A program made the position numbers and the translations under genes. 64,000 bases of DNA from Purshia tridentata. Its lineage: Eukaryota > Streptophyta > Magnoliopsida > Rosales > Rosaceae. The stretch spans positions 52,438 through 116,437 of the forward strand of contig QANT01007733.1 of assembly GCA_003254885.1 (NCBI GenBank). The letters run 5' to 3'. Below, in pieces: positions 1 to 11,560 of this stretch (positions within the stretch are counted from its first letter, which is position 1; the number at the start of each line of letters is the position of its first letter). The notes under the pieces were generated by a model that was given only the letters and a program-made list of their open reading frames with translations, searched no databases and had not been told where the DNA came from.

Positions 1-988
1 TGCTGCGGTCGCCAAACAATATCTTGAAATTGAATTGTCAAATTATCAACCCTAGGCCTACCTTGCTAAACAATCCATCCCTTTTCCCTGTACACGTTTC
101 ATATATAAATGTGTGTCTGGTTAATTACAATATATAATAAAAACTTTCTCATTTTCTTCCATATATACTCTTGCTAGCTAACTAGGTTTTAAATTACTCA
201 TATACGTCCTTACTTAATTAACAAGCTTCTCACATAATTCAAACTTCAATATTAATCTTGAACTACAAATCAAAAGGGCATTTAACTATATACCTTTATA
301 TGCATTAACTCAAATAAAATAATAAAAAACCATATACATATACGCATTGGAATCCTGCAAAAAATGTAGGCTTTAGAGAGAAAATAAATTAAATAATATG
401 TATTGATCGATTATGTATTGATCATGCAAGAGATGGGTTGGATCGGATTCTTTGTTTTTCTTTTTTTTACTTAACTTATAAGAGTATTAAACAAAAATGA
501 AATTTGATTCATATATTTTTGAGTATGTATGTGATCTTCATTGACTCATAACCCTTGAATTTATAAAAATTGAATAGTATTAAAATGAGTGAAAATGTGT
601 ATCAAATAATTCAAATCCCACAAAAATAAGATGACAAAGAGAAAACGACGTAGCCTTTGAATAGGTAGAAAAATGACTTAATTATCCAGGGGTAATGCCA
701 TCGGGTGTATGTACATTAACGTATATATTAGGCATCTTATTTGTTAGAATTGTAGTACTGTAGGCATCTTTTGATGTGAAGATTGACACATATTCGGAGT
801 GAGAGACCTTGTCCTTTTTCATTTTGGCATCATGTGTCGGTAGAATATTCTTAAAAACAAAAACAAAAAAAGAAAAGAAAAGGACGAAAAGATGGGTCGA
901 GTGGTAGCCGGCCAGGTAGATATTATTAATATATATATATATGATATGAATATGATTCCGGAAGGAGAAATGAATATAGAGATTGAAG
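1..988. other. AT-rich intergenic DNA and promoter of the first gene
   Basis: No coding region is recognisable. The sequence is AT-rich with many short A and T runs and a TA-dinucleotide tract near 926-942, about 50 bases before the start codon of the Bet v 1-like gene. The end of this stretch should hold that gene's promoter and 5' leader. An ATG at 970 opens a 14-codon frame that ends at 1014 and overlaps the main start codon. Confidence 0.6.
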
Positions 989-1904
989 ATGGTTGGGCAA
1001 GCATTAGAGCATGAGTTAGAAGTGAAGGTGGGAGCAAACGAAGCATGGGAGCTCTATGGCACACTCCAACTTGCAACACTCGCTCAGCAAACTCTTCCTC
1101 ATCTCATTCACAAAATTGATGTCCTCCAGGGTGATGGAGGGGTTGGGACTGTTCTCAATATAACATTTGCACCAGGTCAATTCTATGACTGCACCCATTT
1201 AATTAATTTACATATGTATATATATATCTCTCAGTTTCATGTTTTATTGTCAAATTAACATTTAATTGCATCACCTTAATCTTAATTGAGTAGGAGAGAG
1301 AGAGAGAGAGAGAGATGTGGTTCTAGCTAAGCCAGTTTATTTGTGTGGTCAAAACTCAAAAAGAAGTGCCTGTAGCACATTACTCTTATCTTATCTGGTA
1401 GATTGGGTATGGGCTGCGTGTGGAATTTGGTTTGGACGGTTGTCATGCTATTATCTAATGAATTGGGTCTTTAGATTCCAGTCATAATTAATTAGTAAAT
1501 ACTATTAAGATGCAATATATTATATATTATATTCATGAATTTTAATTCTTTTCTATTATTGATTTATGATGATGTGAATTAATATTAAGTAATTAATTAA
1601 TTGGTTTTTAGGCATAGGAGGGCCTGCTAGTCACAAGGAAAAGTTTACAAAGGTGGATAACGAGAATCGGGTGAAAGAAGTGGAGGTGATTGAAGGTGGA
1701 TATCTCGAGATGGGACTCAGTCTTTACCGAGTTCGCTTCGAAATCGTTGAGAAAACCTCTGATTCCTCCGTTATCAAATCCTCCATTCAGTACGACGTCA
1801 AGGACCAAGAGGCCGCTCTCAACGCTTCTTCATTTGTCTCCATCCAACCATTTGCCAACATTGCTGAGGCCGCAAACACTCTTCTCATCAACAAAGCTAA
1901 TTAA
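989..1904 (+). CDS. S-norcoclaurine synthase-like / Bet v 1 (PR-10) family protein
   Basis: Two exons, 989-1175 and 1612-1904, encode 159 residues. The intron splits a glycine codon just after the end of the N-terminal half, the usual intron place in Bet v 1 relatives. Residues around 49-56 form the glycine-rich loop (GDGGVGT), followed by a stretch matching the KEKFTKVDNENRVKEVEV region of norcoclaurine-synthase-like proteins. The C-terminal half ends in the expected long helix. The family binds hydrophobic ligands; true norcoclaurine synthases join dopamine and 4-hydroxyphenylacetaldehyde in alkaloid synthesis. In a non-alkaloid plant the substrate is unknown, so the name is by similarity only. 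No signal peptide is seen, so it is probably cytosolic. The ATG at 989 is chosen because it gives the family N terminus; the in-frame codon at 983 is TTG. The intron contains an AG-dinucleotide tract near 1294-1315. Confidence 0.88.
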
Positions 1905-2029
1905 TTTCAAGTAATTATTGAATAAAGATATATATATATATATAATTATGCATGTATGACAGTATATTTAATTTTAATATAATATAATTTATATCCGGCC
2001 TGGGTATTTCAGTATTTTGGTATTATGAA

Positions 2030-2950
2030 TTACATAAGGGTCCAGCATGAGGATGTTCGTGGGTTCCACACCGCCGGAAGCAAGAACTTGTAACCCTGGG
2101 TTCCGTGGGCATTGAAGGCCCCACCGGATTTGGGGTCCACATGTACCTTTCCGGTGTACCCCGGGAATGCCCCAGTTCCGAACCTCCCCTGGCACGCCGT
2201 TGAGGCCTCGATGACCTCGCCTGCTATCCCCGCTTGCGAGAATCCGTCGTTGAATGGGTTCGTCACGGCGGCGGCCAATCCTCCGGCCAAGTTCACCACC
2301 ATCGCATCAGCGCCGATGTTCCCACTTGGGGGTTGCAGAACCATTCCCTGGGGCCCACCGTCAGCCTTGACGAACGGCCACGCACACGCTCCCGGGCACT
2401 CCGTTTCCGGGCTTCCAATGACAATGTAGGGCTGCTTGTTGTCAATGACTCCATGCTCGAAGCATCTTCCCCTGCACAACGATGTCACCGTCACATCCCT
2501 GCCGGCCACGATCACGGCAAGAGTGCCGGGTTTGCCAGCGGTGGCCTTAGCCACCAGAGACTTTATGAAGTCAATGGTCAACACCTTCCCAACAGAGTAT
2601 GAGGCCTCCGTCTGCTGATTCACCACTTGGACTTTGATTGGCGGGGCAACGGGGAGTTTTTTAGCGACGGACTGGTAGCTCTCGACAATATTCCACCAGC
2701 TGGAGACCTGAGGCTCAACGTTGGCACCACCGTCAAAGTTGAGAGACTGGAGGAAAGCCCTGATGGTATGCTTCTGGACACGCCCAATAGGACCATAGAA
2801 TAGAAGTGAAATGTCGATATTACCCTTCAGAAGAGGGCCTCCGTGGAACTCGAAGGAGGGAGGGTGCTTGGTAAAGCCGGAAACCAAAGGCACCAGTACT
2901 ACTAGTACTAGTAGGGAGACAACCAGACCAGATGATGATGAAAAGGCCAT
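2030..2950 (-). CDS. EXORDIUM-like (phosphate-induced 1 family) secreted protein
   Basis: An intronless 306-residue frame covers the whole PHI-1/EXORDIUM domain. Residues 1-25 form a clear signal peptide with a leucine/valine-rich core ending in VSG. The conserved family blocks follow: GNIDISLLFYGP near residue 43, a tryptophan pair (SSWWNIVESY) near 84, and the C-terminal Gly/Ala-rich part with NPFNDGFSQAG and a terminal cysteine-containing tail. Length agrees with the roughly 310 residues usual for the family. EXORDIUM proteins are apoplastic and are linked to brassinosteroid-responsive growth and carbon status; the biochemical activity is unknown. Intronless structure is normal for the family. 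A TATA-like element lies at 3008-3017, about 60 bases before the start codon. I cannot assign a specific paralogue (EXO or EXL1-EXL7). Confidence 0.93.
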   Translation of the reverse strand: MAFSSSSGLVVSLLVLVVLVPLVSGFTKHPPSFEFHGGPLLKGNIDISLLFYGPIGRVQKHTIRAFLQSLNFDGGANVEPQVSSWWNIVESYQSVAKKLPVAPPIKVQVVNQQTEASYSVGKVLTIDFIKSLVAKATAGKPGTLAVIVAGRDVTVTSLCRGRCFEHGVIDNKQPYIVIGSPETECPGACAWPFVKADGGPQGMVLQPPSGNIGADAMVVNLAGGLAAAVTNPFNDGFSQAGIAGEVIEASTACQGRFGTGAFPGYTGKVHVDPKSGGAFNAHGTQGYKFLLPAVWNPRTSSCWTLM

Positions 2951-3007
2951 TTTTATTTTTATTTTTAATCGTCTCTCCGTCCCTTCCTTTGCTTACTTGC
3001 TGCATCG

Positions 3008-3017
3008 TATTTATATA
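3008..3017 (-). promoter_or_regulatory. TATA box of the EXORDIUM-like gene
   Basis: On the minus strand this reads TATATAAATA and lies about 58 bases upstream of the start codon at 2950, which would leave a short leader of roughly 30 bases. Position and sequence fit a plant TATA box, but no transcript evidence is available. Confidence 0.5.
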
Positions 3018-3834
3018 TACATACCTAACTTATATATAGCCTTAATTATAGCTACCCACTGATTAATCAACCAACGAATCATCCTAACTTACGGAATTAG
3101 GACACCACCTACAAGAAGCTATATATATAGTAAGAGACACATGGGCGCGCGCATATTTCTGATTAGAGATGGATTATAGTAAAACAAACAATTTAAAGAT
3201 AGTTAACAATTGACTTTAATTAGTCCTTTTCCATAACAAGTCCCAGAATAGCCAGGGTATTTAATTCAAGCCTAAAGAAAAAACCTCTTATTAAGTCCTT
3301 ATAGTTATTTAATTATCCATTAGTTATTGGTTTAATGATATTTCTATCTACTACTTAATACGTGTACAAATTCCAAATCGAAAAAAAACCATTAAATTAA
3401 ATATCTTTTTATTTTGTTACTTTTTTTCTGGTACGAATGAGGTTAAAGAGGAAGAAGGAATCCGTTAACGTGTGTAAAATACAAACATCTGTATTTATGA
3501 TTCACTTGATCATGCAGCGGGTAAGTTTTTCTAATTTAATTTGCTCAAGGTTGAAGAATGAGGATGATAACATTTAAAACCAACAAGAGAACAAACACCC
3601 AGTTATCTGATCTAGTATAAGTTGTAGAACAAAACACAAGAGGATTTATTACATTACAGCATTACACCATAAGACGTTATTCAATACTACAATGGCTGCT
3701 GGGGGTTTTACTTTTACATGATCAACATAATTTCTCTACCCGGTCATCTCCTTCTCCCTTTCCCTCTCTCTTCTCTCTGTCCTCTCTCTGTCTGTTGAAA
3801 CACCCAAGTACGAGTATAAACAAACAAATCATTA
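3018..3834. other. Intergenic: EXORDIUM-like upstream region and acetyltransferase 3' UTR
   Basis: No gene is seen. The left part is the upstream region of the EXORDIUM-like gene on the minus strand. From about 3620 to 3834 the sequence is likely the 3' UTR of the minus-strand acetyltransferase gene, with a CT-rich tract near 3747-3793. Confidence 0.5.
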
Positions 3835-5269
3835 TCAAACACACTCATACCCTGTACACTCTGCTGTCAGGTTTCTCCTGCTTTGTGTTGTCGATATAAG
3901 GCAATGGGTTTCTTTACATTTAGGCCATTTTGGGACCTTCCTATCTTCATTCTTCCGTAGCCTTGCAAACATTGACTTAAAACCATTCCTCATATGATTC
4001 AGCGTCACTGTAACAAGTTCTCTGCAACATAAAATAACCCAATAATTAATAACAATACCTATTATCACTTCAGCAGTACTTGGCAACTGCAAACGGAACT
4101 TAAAACAAGGACACATTCACCATTCATAATAACATAATTATTAGTCGGGAACAAACTGTTCAAACCAGACTGTTAGATGCATCTAGCTTTCTGAGCTACT
4201 ACAATTGATTGCTTAATAAAAGTTCAACTCAAAAACTTGGCACTTCTTAGTTCTTCTTACCAGTCTTCTAATTTATTTATACATTTCAAATGCTTCAAAA
4301 GAATCTAAATTCAGGCCTGGCAATCATCTTCATCAAAATATATGACATATCAGAATGAACCAAAATAAAGGATACTGTACTTACAATGGTGAGCAAGGAG
4401 ATCGACCGCCATTTACATAGTAAACAAACAGATATGAATCATAATGCTGACCGTTGATCAAGTAAAAGCCTGGCAATCTTCTTACACACTTGAATGACAT
4501 TTTCTTGTACAAAAGGATTGCAGCATGATTGTAAGAAATAACATGCAAGTAAACTGCCCGGCAGGTTGGAATACTTGAGGCATATTTGATGACCTCATGA
4601 ATAAGTGCAGAAGCTGCAAGTCCAAGAAAGATCAAATATATGGTCACACAGTGAAAGGAAATCCCAGAATTCATATCAAACAAGAGACAAACTCCCACCT
4701 ATGCCAAGATTTCTGAAAGATTCTACAACTCCCAACGTCAGAATGTAGACTAAGGTCTGATCTGATTTTGATGGGTCGTAATTGAGCAAATCCCCTATCT
4801 ACAAGGCAATTTTTTTAACAAAAAAAAAAAACAAAAGAGTTAGGGTAACTCACAAAATAAAAAACTATCAGCAAAGCTATTTTTTCATATACATGCAGGA
4901 ATTAAATCTAGAAATATAGAGGACCCACCTCACTTTCTCTTGCAAGAACAATTCGTGCCGTCACAAATCCAATAAGTTCGTCACTTTGACCATTTGGACG
5001 ACTTCGATCAACAGCTGCCCATGACACAATATCATGGCCATGGACTACATTTTGAAAAAACTCAGACTCGTACCTGTAGAGAGTAGCAAAATCATTTGGG
5101 AAAAGCTATGTCATTGTAACAAAGCATGTATCCATGAGAAAGTATCAAATGAAACTATGTACCTAATAGGAAATAAATCAACATGGATTTGCTCTAAGAT
5201 CTCAAGGTCAGACGGTTGTATAGGCCTATAGCATATTGTTGGACGATGGGGAAGTTTTGGGTTCACCAT
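3835..5269 (-). CDS. MCC1: Histone acetyltransferase MCC1-like / N-alpha-acetyltransferase 60 (GNAT)
   Basis: Five coding exons (complement of 3835-4021, 4385-4613, 4699-4798, 4929-5073, 5163-5269) join to 255 residues. The product is a GNAT acetyltransferase of the plant MCC1 / animal NAA60 type. It starts with MVNPKLPHRPTICYRPI, typical of the family. The acetyl-CoA loop is seen as RNLGIASALIHEV in motif A, and the conserved stretch GFYLINGQHYDSYLFVYYVNG follows. NAA60 homologues acetylate protein N termini at membranes; Arabidopsis MCC1 was reported to affect histone H3 acetylation in meiosis. The C-terminal 65 residues are basic and variable. Two untranslated 5' exons are inferred: one ending near 6344 and one at 5809-5856. 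The frame stays open upstream of 5269 to ATGs at 5326 and 5353, so a form with 19 or 28 extra N-terminal residues is possible. Confidence 0.88.
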
Positions 5270-7251
5270 TGGGATTATGTGGTCAATCCCCTGCAAATAT
5301 TTGATATACTTGGAGAGTTTGCACATGAACTTCTCCCTCCATTTATGCCACATCAGCCACAAAGGCCATGCAGTAGTTCCTGCAATCGTAAAAGAAATCA
5401 CAATTTCGAATAGTTTTCATACTTACAAATATTAGGTTGCTTCAGAATATAAATATAGCTTATTCGCCTGAGCTGTTAGCTGATTCTCTAATACTCCATC
5501 TAATTTCAAAGAAAAAATTAAAAAAATAAATATATTCAGGAAACACTTTCCAATTCAAGTACTCATCAAATTCCAAATTTCCATTCTCAATCTCAATTAT
5601 TCTGCAACTTGAGTAGACTTTCTTGCTTAAAAAATTTAAAACACAATCAGAAATTTTATGTATTTTTCCCAAAGGCAATGCGAGAATAACAAGTTGAGTA
5701 CATTATGTGGAAGGTAACTGCAAGGACATGGTTTGGCAAGATAAGAAGACACAAGGTATATGAACAGATATGGGAATAGAGGTGAAACACTTTTATTTAA
5801 AATATTACCTTGACGGACGCTGTGCTTGACAATGAATGGGACTCTTCAGGCGTGGCCTGCAGGAATCAACTAGAAATGTAAATTTGCCAATAAATAAAAA
5901 GTCTCAAGTTTAGACACAAAACCAGAAAGGTTTAGAAGAAGAGTTAATAGACGAGTGTATTTGTGTGTATTCAAACTCAACAGAATAACCAAAAAGTAAT
6001 ACGATACATATGAGTTCGACTGTAAATGACTAATTGCCCAATTGAACTGCCCTGAATTTAAACAGCCTGTAAAAAAGACAGCCAACGAGAGAGAAAGAGC
6101 TGGGACCAAATTACACACCCAATCCAATCCAATCCAATCTAATCCAACGCAGCAAGCTCAGTTGTTATAGTGCAACAAATTTCAAACTTAATAGCAAAGT
6201 AGAAAGACACACCGGAGAAAATAATTCACATCATACACTAACCAATTAAATTCAAACAACCATGTCTTAATTTCCCCGTAAAGAATATTAATTTGAAAGC
6301 AAAACAGAAACCCAGCTGAGAATTAGATCTCAGATGGCTTTACCTTGTTGGGTGCCTGACAATTGAGATAGAGAGCGAGAGAGAGAATTGAATTATTGAA
6401 GCGTTGGTTTGGAATCGTTTGGTATGGTTTTGCGCAATGTAAAATGTAAAGTATGCCTTTCTCGGTCGGAATCGCTTCGTTGGGTTTTGGCGCAATGTAG
6501 ATTTGGAATCTTATTATTATTTCGTGCCACTCAGTTTTCAATCTCTCGTTCTCTTTCTCTTTCTGGGATGAGTAGTCTCAGCTCTCAGGTAAGGTAACAT
6601 CTAAGACGAAGACTTTCTTTGCATTCTCGGTCTCTCAGGTAATACATATATATATATCGCTTTCTTCTCTGTTTTGTTTTTGGGCCAAAATATCTCACTC
6701 ACTACAACAACATTTTTTAAAGATGGGCCTTGCCGTCTTGAGTCTTGGGCTGAACAGCTCTCAAACGGGCTTCGCAAAAGAATTTTCAGAGTTTTTATTA
6801 GAGGGAAAACTATCAAAATGCTGCCCCCTCCAGGACTCTATTTTTTAATTCATTTTACCCTCTTTTTTTTTTAAATATCGACGGTCATCATACGAATACA
6901 AACTAGTAGAGATGCAAAGAATTTCGAATTTATTTTAGAAGAAACAATACAGGTTCTGTTTGCTATGCTGTACGTCTATTTGAGAGGGTTGTAAACCCGA
7001 CACATATTAACTAAATGTGCATTTAATTGTAGACATCTTTATATATTTACAGACAAAGATAGCAACCACATTAAGTATTCTAGTGCTGAGTCATTTGGCA
7101 ACAACGGAGCAGACAGCTCAAGTTGAAGTTGCGCAGGGCTCCAAGAGAGGAACTCTTGTAAGTTGCTAGTTGTAAGTAAACACCACCAAGAACGGACTTG
7201 TGATGAGATCTTCCTTGAGCATGAACTCAAATTGCGGCAACCACTCATTGC
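5270..7251. other. 5' leader of the acetyltransferase gene, its promoter, and SYP22 3' flank
   Basis: From 5270 to about 6600 lie the minus-strand 5' leader exons (about 5270-5384, 5809-5856 and 6344 upwards) with two leader introns. Site II-type motifs (TGGGCC at 6681 and 6724, TGGGCT at 6746) lie upstream of the presumed transcription start. From about 6800 to 7251 is the 3' flank or 3' UTR of the SYP22-like gene. No further gene is supported. Confidence 0.5.
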
Positions 7252-9251
7252 TCAAGCAACCACAATTATAATCACAATTATCAGGATGATTCCAAAAATA
7301 ACCAACAGCAAACATGTCTGCACGAAAAGATAATTACATCAATTCCTTCTCCAGGGAATATAAAATAAACGAGTAATTAGCAATAGACATGAGTTGAGCT
7401 ACATAACAAGAATCAAATTATAAAAAATGAAAAATAGGAAAACAACATCCATAAGGTTTACCAGAGATGAATTAGATCTTTGGGTCTTGGATGCTTTCAC
7501 AAGTTGGGAAGTAGCTTGCACAGTTGCAGCATGGGAGTTGTCAATGTTAGAACCAATATCATCTGAAAAGAAAACATGTTCAGAATCATGCAAACAAGAA
7601 CACAATGCCTTACAGACAAAGAGAAGTGCTAACCGATTATAGCTCCTTGATCATGGACCAGAACAGCTAGATCTTTGAAAATTTCATTAACCTCACTGAT
7701 CTGTTGCTGAATTTCTTGGATCCCTTGCTCCCTTTCTTCAATAATGGCTTCATTGAATGCAATCTCATTTTCCGACAGTAAAACCTCTTGTCTGCATATA
7801 AACACATATTAGACCTATAATTTACTCATGGATTCCAATTGCATCATATAAAGCACTCAATCTTGAAGGATATAATGAATTTTCAGGCAGATTTTGTGAC
7901 ATGCCTGAACACCAAACTAACAACAAAATCTCAAGAGCTGCCAATTTATGCAAGTTTATTAATTTGCTTACCTTTTTGATTCTAGAAGAAGAGTTTGCCG
8001 TTCTGGACTCCTAGATGAACTCATCTCCTGCTCATAGGCAGAATAGCTGCACAATATATGATGAAAGGCGTATATGAATAAAGATGTAATCATTTAGATT
8101 AGCTGTTTAGTAAGCACATTCAAGCTAGAGATGGAGAGAGAATTAGAAGGTAGATATATAATAAATTATCGAATTCTCCTGGAAACTACTGGCAGTCGAT
8201 GATTATAGTTAAGCCATTAAAAATGATTATGTCAACTTAGACGCAAGCTTACAATTAACAGAAACTTCAATGTTTTTCATTTTTATTTTTTTTGTCCTGT
8301 GTTCTTTTCTCCAACATCCAACTTACCTGGATGGCAGAACTTCTTTGGGAACAAAAGGAGCATATGTTGTTTCCCTTTCAGCAGCAAGCCTCTGGGCCTT
8401 CTGAAATTCTTTAAGAACTGACTGGAAATCCTTTGCAAGCTTAGCATCAGCTATCTTCTTGACAACCTGCAGTTTTAAATGGGACTTTTTACAATCTCCC
8501 TCCACTGACTACAAGAAGAAACATAAACTAGATATGCACTTAGAAATTTTTACAGCATATGCACATACACTGACTTCTGCGTGCCGATCAGTTTCACTAG
8601 CTTCCTTTAGTTTGGCTGAAGTATCTTTCACCAACTGCCCAATATGTGCCCTTGTCTTATGCCTGCAATTCAAAACCAATTGAAAAGTAACTCGTTTCTT
8701 AGCAAGATCATTGTACTTAGAATTTTCAAAAGAAACAAATGGATGCACATATATACAGGCAGTTGCAGTGCAATGTAGGGGGACTTTATAGCAAATATTT
8801 GTTATTTACCTACCAAAGAGACCCGCAATTTAGAAAACAGTAAATTTGGATTGAGGATGAAAAAAGAGGTTAGAGCTCTAACCCAATTTAAAATGAGTTA
8901 GATCGCCAAGTCTGAAATAGAATTTCAAAAACAGGACCCAGATAGTGAATTAGAAAACTAAGAAATTTAACGAAAACAAAAAGGCACAAAAAAAAAAAGA
9001 AAGTAAATGATATAATTGAAAGAAGAGAGAAAAGAAACTGACAGCTTGTCACGGAGTTGAAGGGTGTCTCTAGGGGTGCCGAGGGAATTGACGAGGCGGA
9101 AAAAGGAGGAGACGGCGGTGTTGATTTGGAAAATCCCAGCAGACACTGCTTGAGAAGGCTCATATTGAGGATGAAGTTGTTGCTTTTGCTTCAAGTAGAG
9201 AGGTTGTCGTTGTTGTTGCGGAGTCGCAGCCTCAAGATCTTGGAAACTCAT
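7252..9251 (-). CDS. SYP22: Syntaxin-22-like vacuolar/prevacuolar Qa-SNARE
   Basis: Seven coding exons (complement of 7252-7317, 7462-7562, 7634-7791, 7972-8046, 8327-8466, 8569-8662, 9043-9251) give 280 residues. The protein begins MSFQDLE and then shows the N-terminal Habc three-helix region (about 35-150). The Qa-SNARE helix follows (about 190-250), with the conserved block [20 protein letters not shown] containing the central glutamine. It ends with a C-terminal membrane anchor (about 261-279). It matches Arabidopsis SYP22/VAM3 almost end to end. Family role: target SNARE on the prevacuolar compartment and tonoplast, pairing with VTI11, SYP51 and VAMP727 for vacuolar fusion. A proline/glutamine-rich stretch at residues 9-31 is the main variable part. 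It is head-to-head with the BPA1-like gene, with 513 bases between start codons. Confidence 0.93.
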
Positions 9252-9764
9252 TCTCGGAATGAAGGAGTGTTTTTGGGTTGGGTGGCTTAAGCAGTTTTCT
9301 ATGTGGTGTTTGGTGGGTGCCGAGGGAAGTTTCGTTGATTCTGGTTCTTCTGGCGGGTAGGGAAGACAGGGGACCCTTTCAACTTATGCTCTCTTCTCTA
9401 TTATTTCACGGTCACCTCTACTTCTAAACCTAAAGGTCAAACAATGCGAATCACGATGCCGTTACCGTCTGTCCATGGACTTATCCCTGCTGGGACCCAC
9501 TGCCTGTCGACGACAACCCAAACTACTACTTTCCAGCTACTCAATAAGCCCAATTTTTAAATTATATTTGACTGCGTTTCTGGCCCAATTACTCATTCTC
9601 TCAGAGAACCCGATCCACACCTAAAAAGGCTCAAATCACATCACTCTCATCACCCTCCTCTTAGTTGCCACGCCACGCATCCCAAGTAACCGTCTCTCTG
9701 TTTATTTCTTTTCTTTCTTCGTCTTCTTCTTCATCAGAAAGATTAACAATTGTTCTCTGCATCG
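9252..9764. promoter_or_regulatory. Shared intergenic promoter of SYP22 and the BPA1-like gene
   Basis: This 513-base gap separates two divergent start codons, so both 5' leaders and both promoters must lie here. It holds a TCP-type motif GGACCCAC at 9493-9500 and site II-type motifs AGCCCA at 9547-9552 and GGCCCA at 9582-9587. A CT-rich leader with many TTC repeats precedes the plus-strand start. No TATA box is obvious, which fits broadly expressed genes. Confidence 0.55.
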
Positions 9765-11560
9765 ATGGAGGTGAGTACTCATTCTATTTCCTTTATTAAT
9801 TTCTTCTATTTTAATAACCATAATCTGTTTGGTGCGTACTTTCATTTCAATTTATTCATCTGCTTGCTTGAACATTGTTTCCAAATAGCAACCAAATGAA
9901 AATTGTTTTTGAAAATCTGATCCCGGTCCCTTTCTAATATTTGATCTTGTGGTTCTTTTGTTGAAAGCGTAAAACTCTTTCTTTTGTGATGATTCGTATA
10001 GGCTGAATTTGTGTTATGGGAGATTTTAGTAGTGCTAGCTGCATATATGTATTAATTATATATGGGCATTGCCGCCTATATAAAAATTGTTGCCTTCATT
10101 TTGTTTCTTTACTTTCATTGGAAGGATGCAGTTGCGCACACTACTGCACTTATGACATATATGATACATAGTGGATGATTCTTTTGTTATTTCTTTAATT
10201 GGTACATTTTCATGCATGGTCATTCTCTGAATTTCACATATATGATGTGAAGTCATGTTTGATATGTACGGGTTGAGATGCATCTTTACTGCTCTTTGTT
10301 TTCCGTGACAGATAAGGACGGTAAAAGTTAACAATGTCTCCCTAGGGGCAGCGGAGCATGATTTAAAGGAATTCTTTTCTTTCTCTGGTGAAATTGAATA
10401 TATTGAAATACAAGGGTTGATTTTCTTCTCTCTCTCTTTTCTGGTTACTAATCAAAGATGGGGATGGCTCATAATATTTATAGACTAAGAAAGTTGATTT
10501 TTTTTTTTATATTCATTTCAGCGACACTGAGAGGGCTCAGATTGCATATGTTACCTTCAAGGATCACAAAGGGGCAGAAACTTCAGTTCTCCTTTCGGTG
10601 GATTCACTTCGATCTCAATGCATTAATTTTGAGTCTTTTTTTTCTTCTTTGCCTTTTGTCCTAGTTGCTTAATTATCTAATGATTGCTCATTTCCTATTG
10701 TAACAATTTGATGGTAAATTACATTAAATTCTTGCAACCTCTTGTTTTATTCAAGAGCTTCTTCTATTTTAGTCAATCTCATCTGATAAACTTAATTGTG
10801 GATATCTTATAGGGAGCAACAATAGTTGATCAGTCCATTACCATATATCTGGCTCCAGATTACAAGCTGCCAGCTGCTGTGGCTTCAGCACTACCAATCG
10901 TCACTGTAATTAATATTATGTTCTGAAGATATTTTCTCATACAATTTATATATAATGGATTGTGATACTGTTGATCGAATTGTTCAGATGTCTCCTCAGC
11001 CTCAGGCAACGGATCAAAATGTAAGTGGTGGTGGGGATCCATCTGCTGCTCATTCTGCCCGAACTGCAGAGGATGTTGTGAGCAGTATGTTAGCCAGAGG
11101 CTTTATTTTGGGAAAAGATGCAATCAGCAAGGCAAAGGTGTTTGATGAGAAACACCAGCTTACTTCCACAGTGGCTTCCTTGGATCAAAAGATTGGTTTG
11201 TCTGAGAAATTGAGTGCAGGCACAACCATGGTAAACGATAAAGTGAGGCTAATGGATGAAAAGTTTCAAGTTTCTGAGAAGACAAAGTCTGCGTTTTCAG
11301 CCGCAGAGCAAACGGTGAGCAGTGCTGGATCTGCACTCATGAAGAACCGTTACATATTAAGCGGGGCAACGTGGGTTTCTGGTGCTTTTAATAGGGCTGC
11401 CAAGTCAGCAGGTGAAGTGAGCCAGAAGACCAAGGAAAAGGTTTTAGCTGAGCAACAAGATATTAATATTGATGCAAGTAAAGTGGAAGGCAGTACTACT
11501 CCTGATCAGTCTCCAAAGCCTGCTACGCCTACTACTATTACTCAAGTTCCCAAGCCTTGA
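9765..11560 (+). CDS. Binding partner of ACD11 1-like RRM protein
   Basis: Five coding exons (9765-9770, 10312-10415, 10522-10597, 10813-10905, 10988-11560) give 283 residues. The first coding exon contributes only six bases (ATG GAG). Residues 3 to about 75 form an RNA-recognition motif: RTVKVNNVSLGAAEHDLKEFF is the first strand and helix, and AQIAYVTFKDHKGAETSVLL contains RNP1-like positions. The C-terminal half is a helical region with repeated FDEKHQ- and MDEKFQ-type segments, as in the BPA1 family. Arabidopsis BPA1 binds the sphingolipid-transfer protein ACD11, and BPA1-like proteins affect cell death and immunity. The RRM lacks strongly aromatic RNP residues, so RNA binding is uncertain. 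It ends in a Pro/Thr-rich tail. Assignment to the family is firm; the paralogue is not resolved. Confidence 0.9.

Noticed and set aside
2112-2602. Plus-strand open frames across the EXORDIUM-like gene
   Set aside because: They are antisense shadows of a GC-biased real gene, with no family features.
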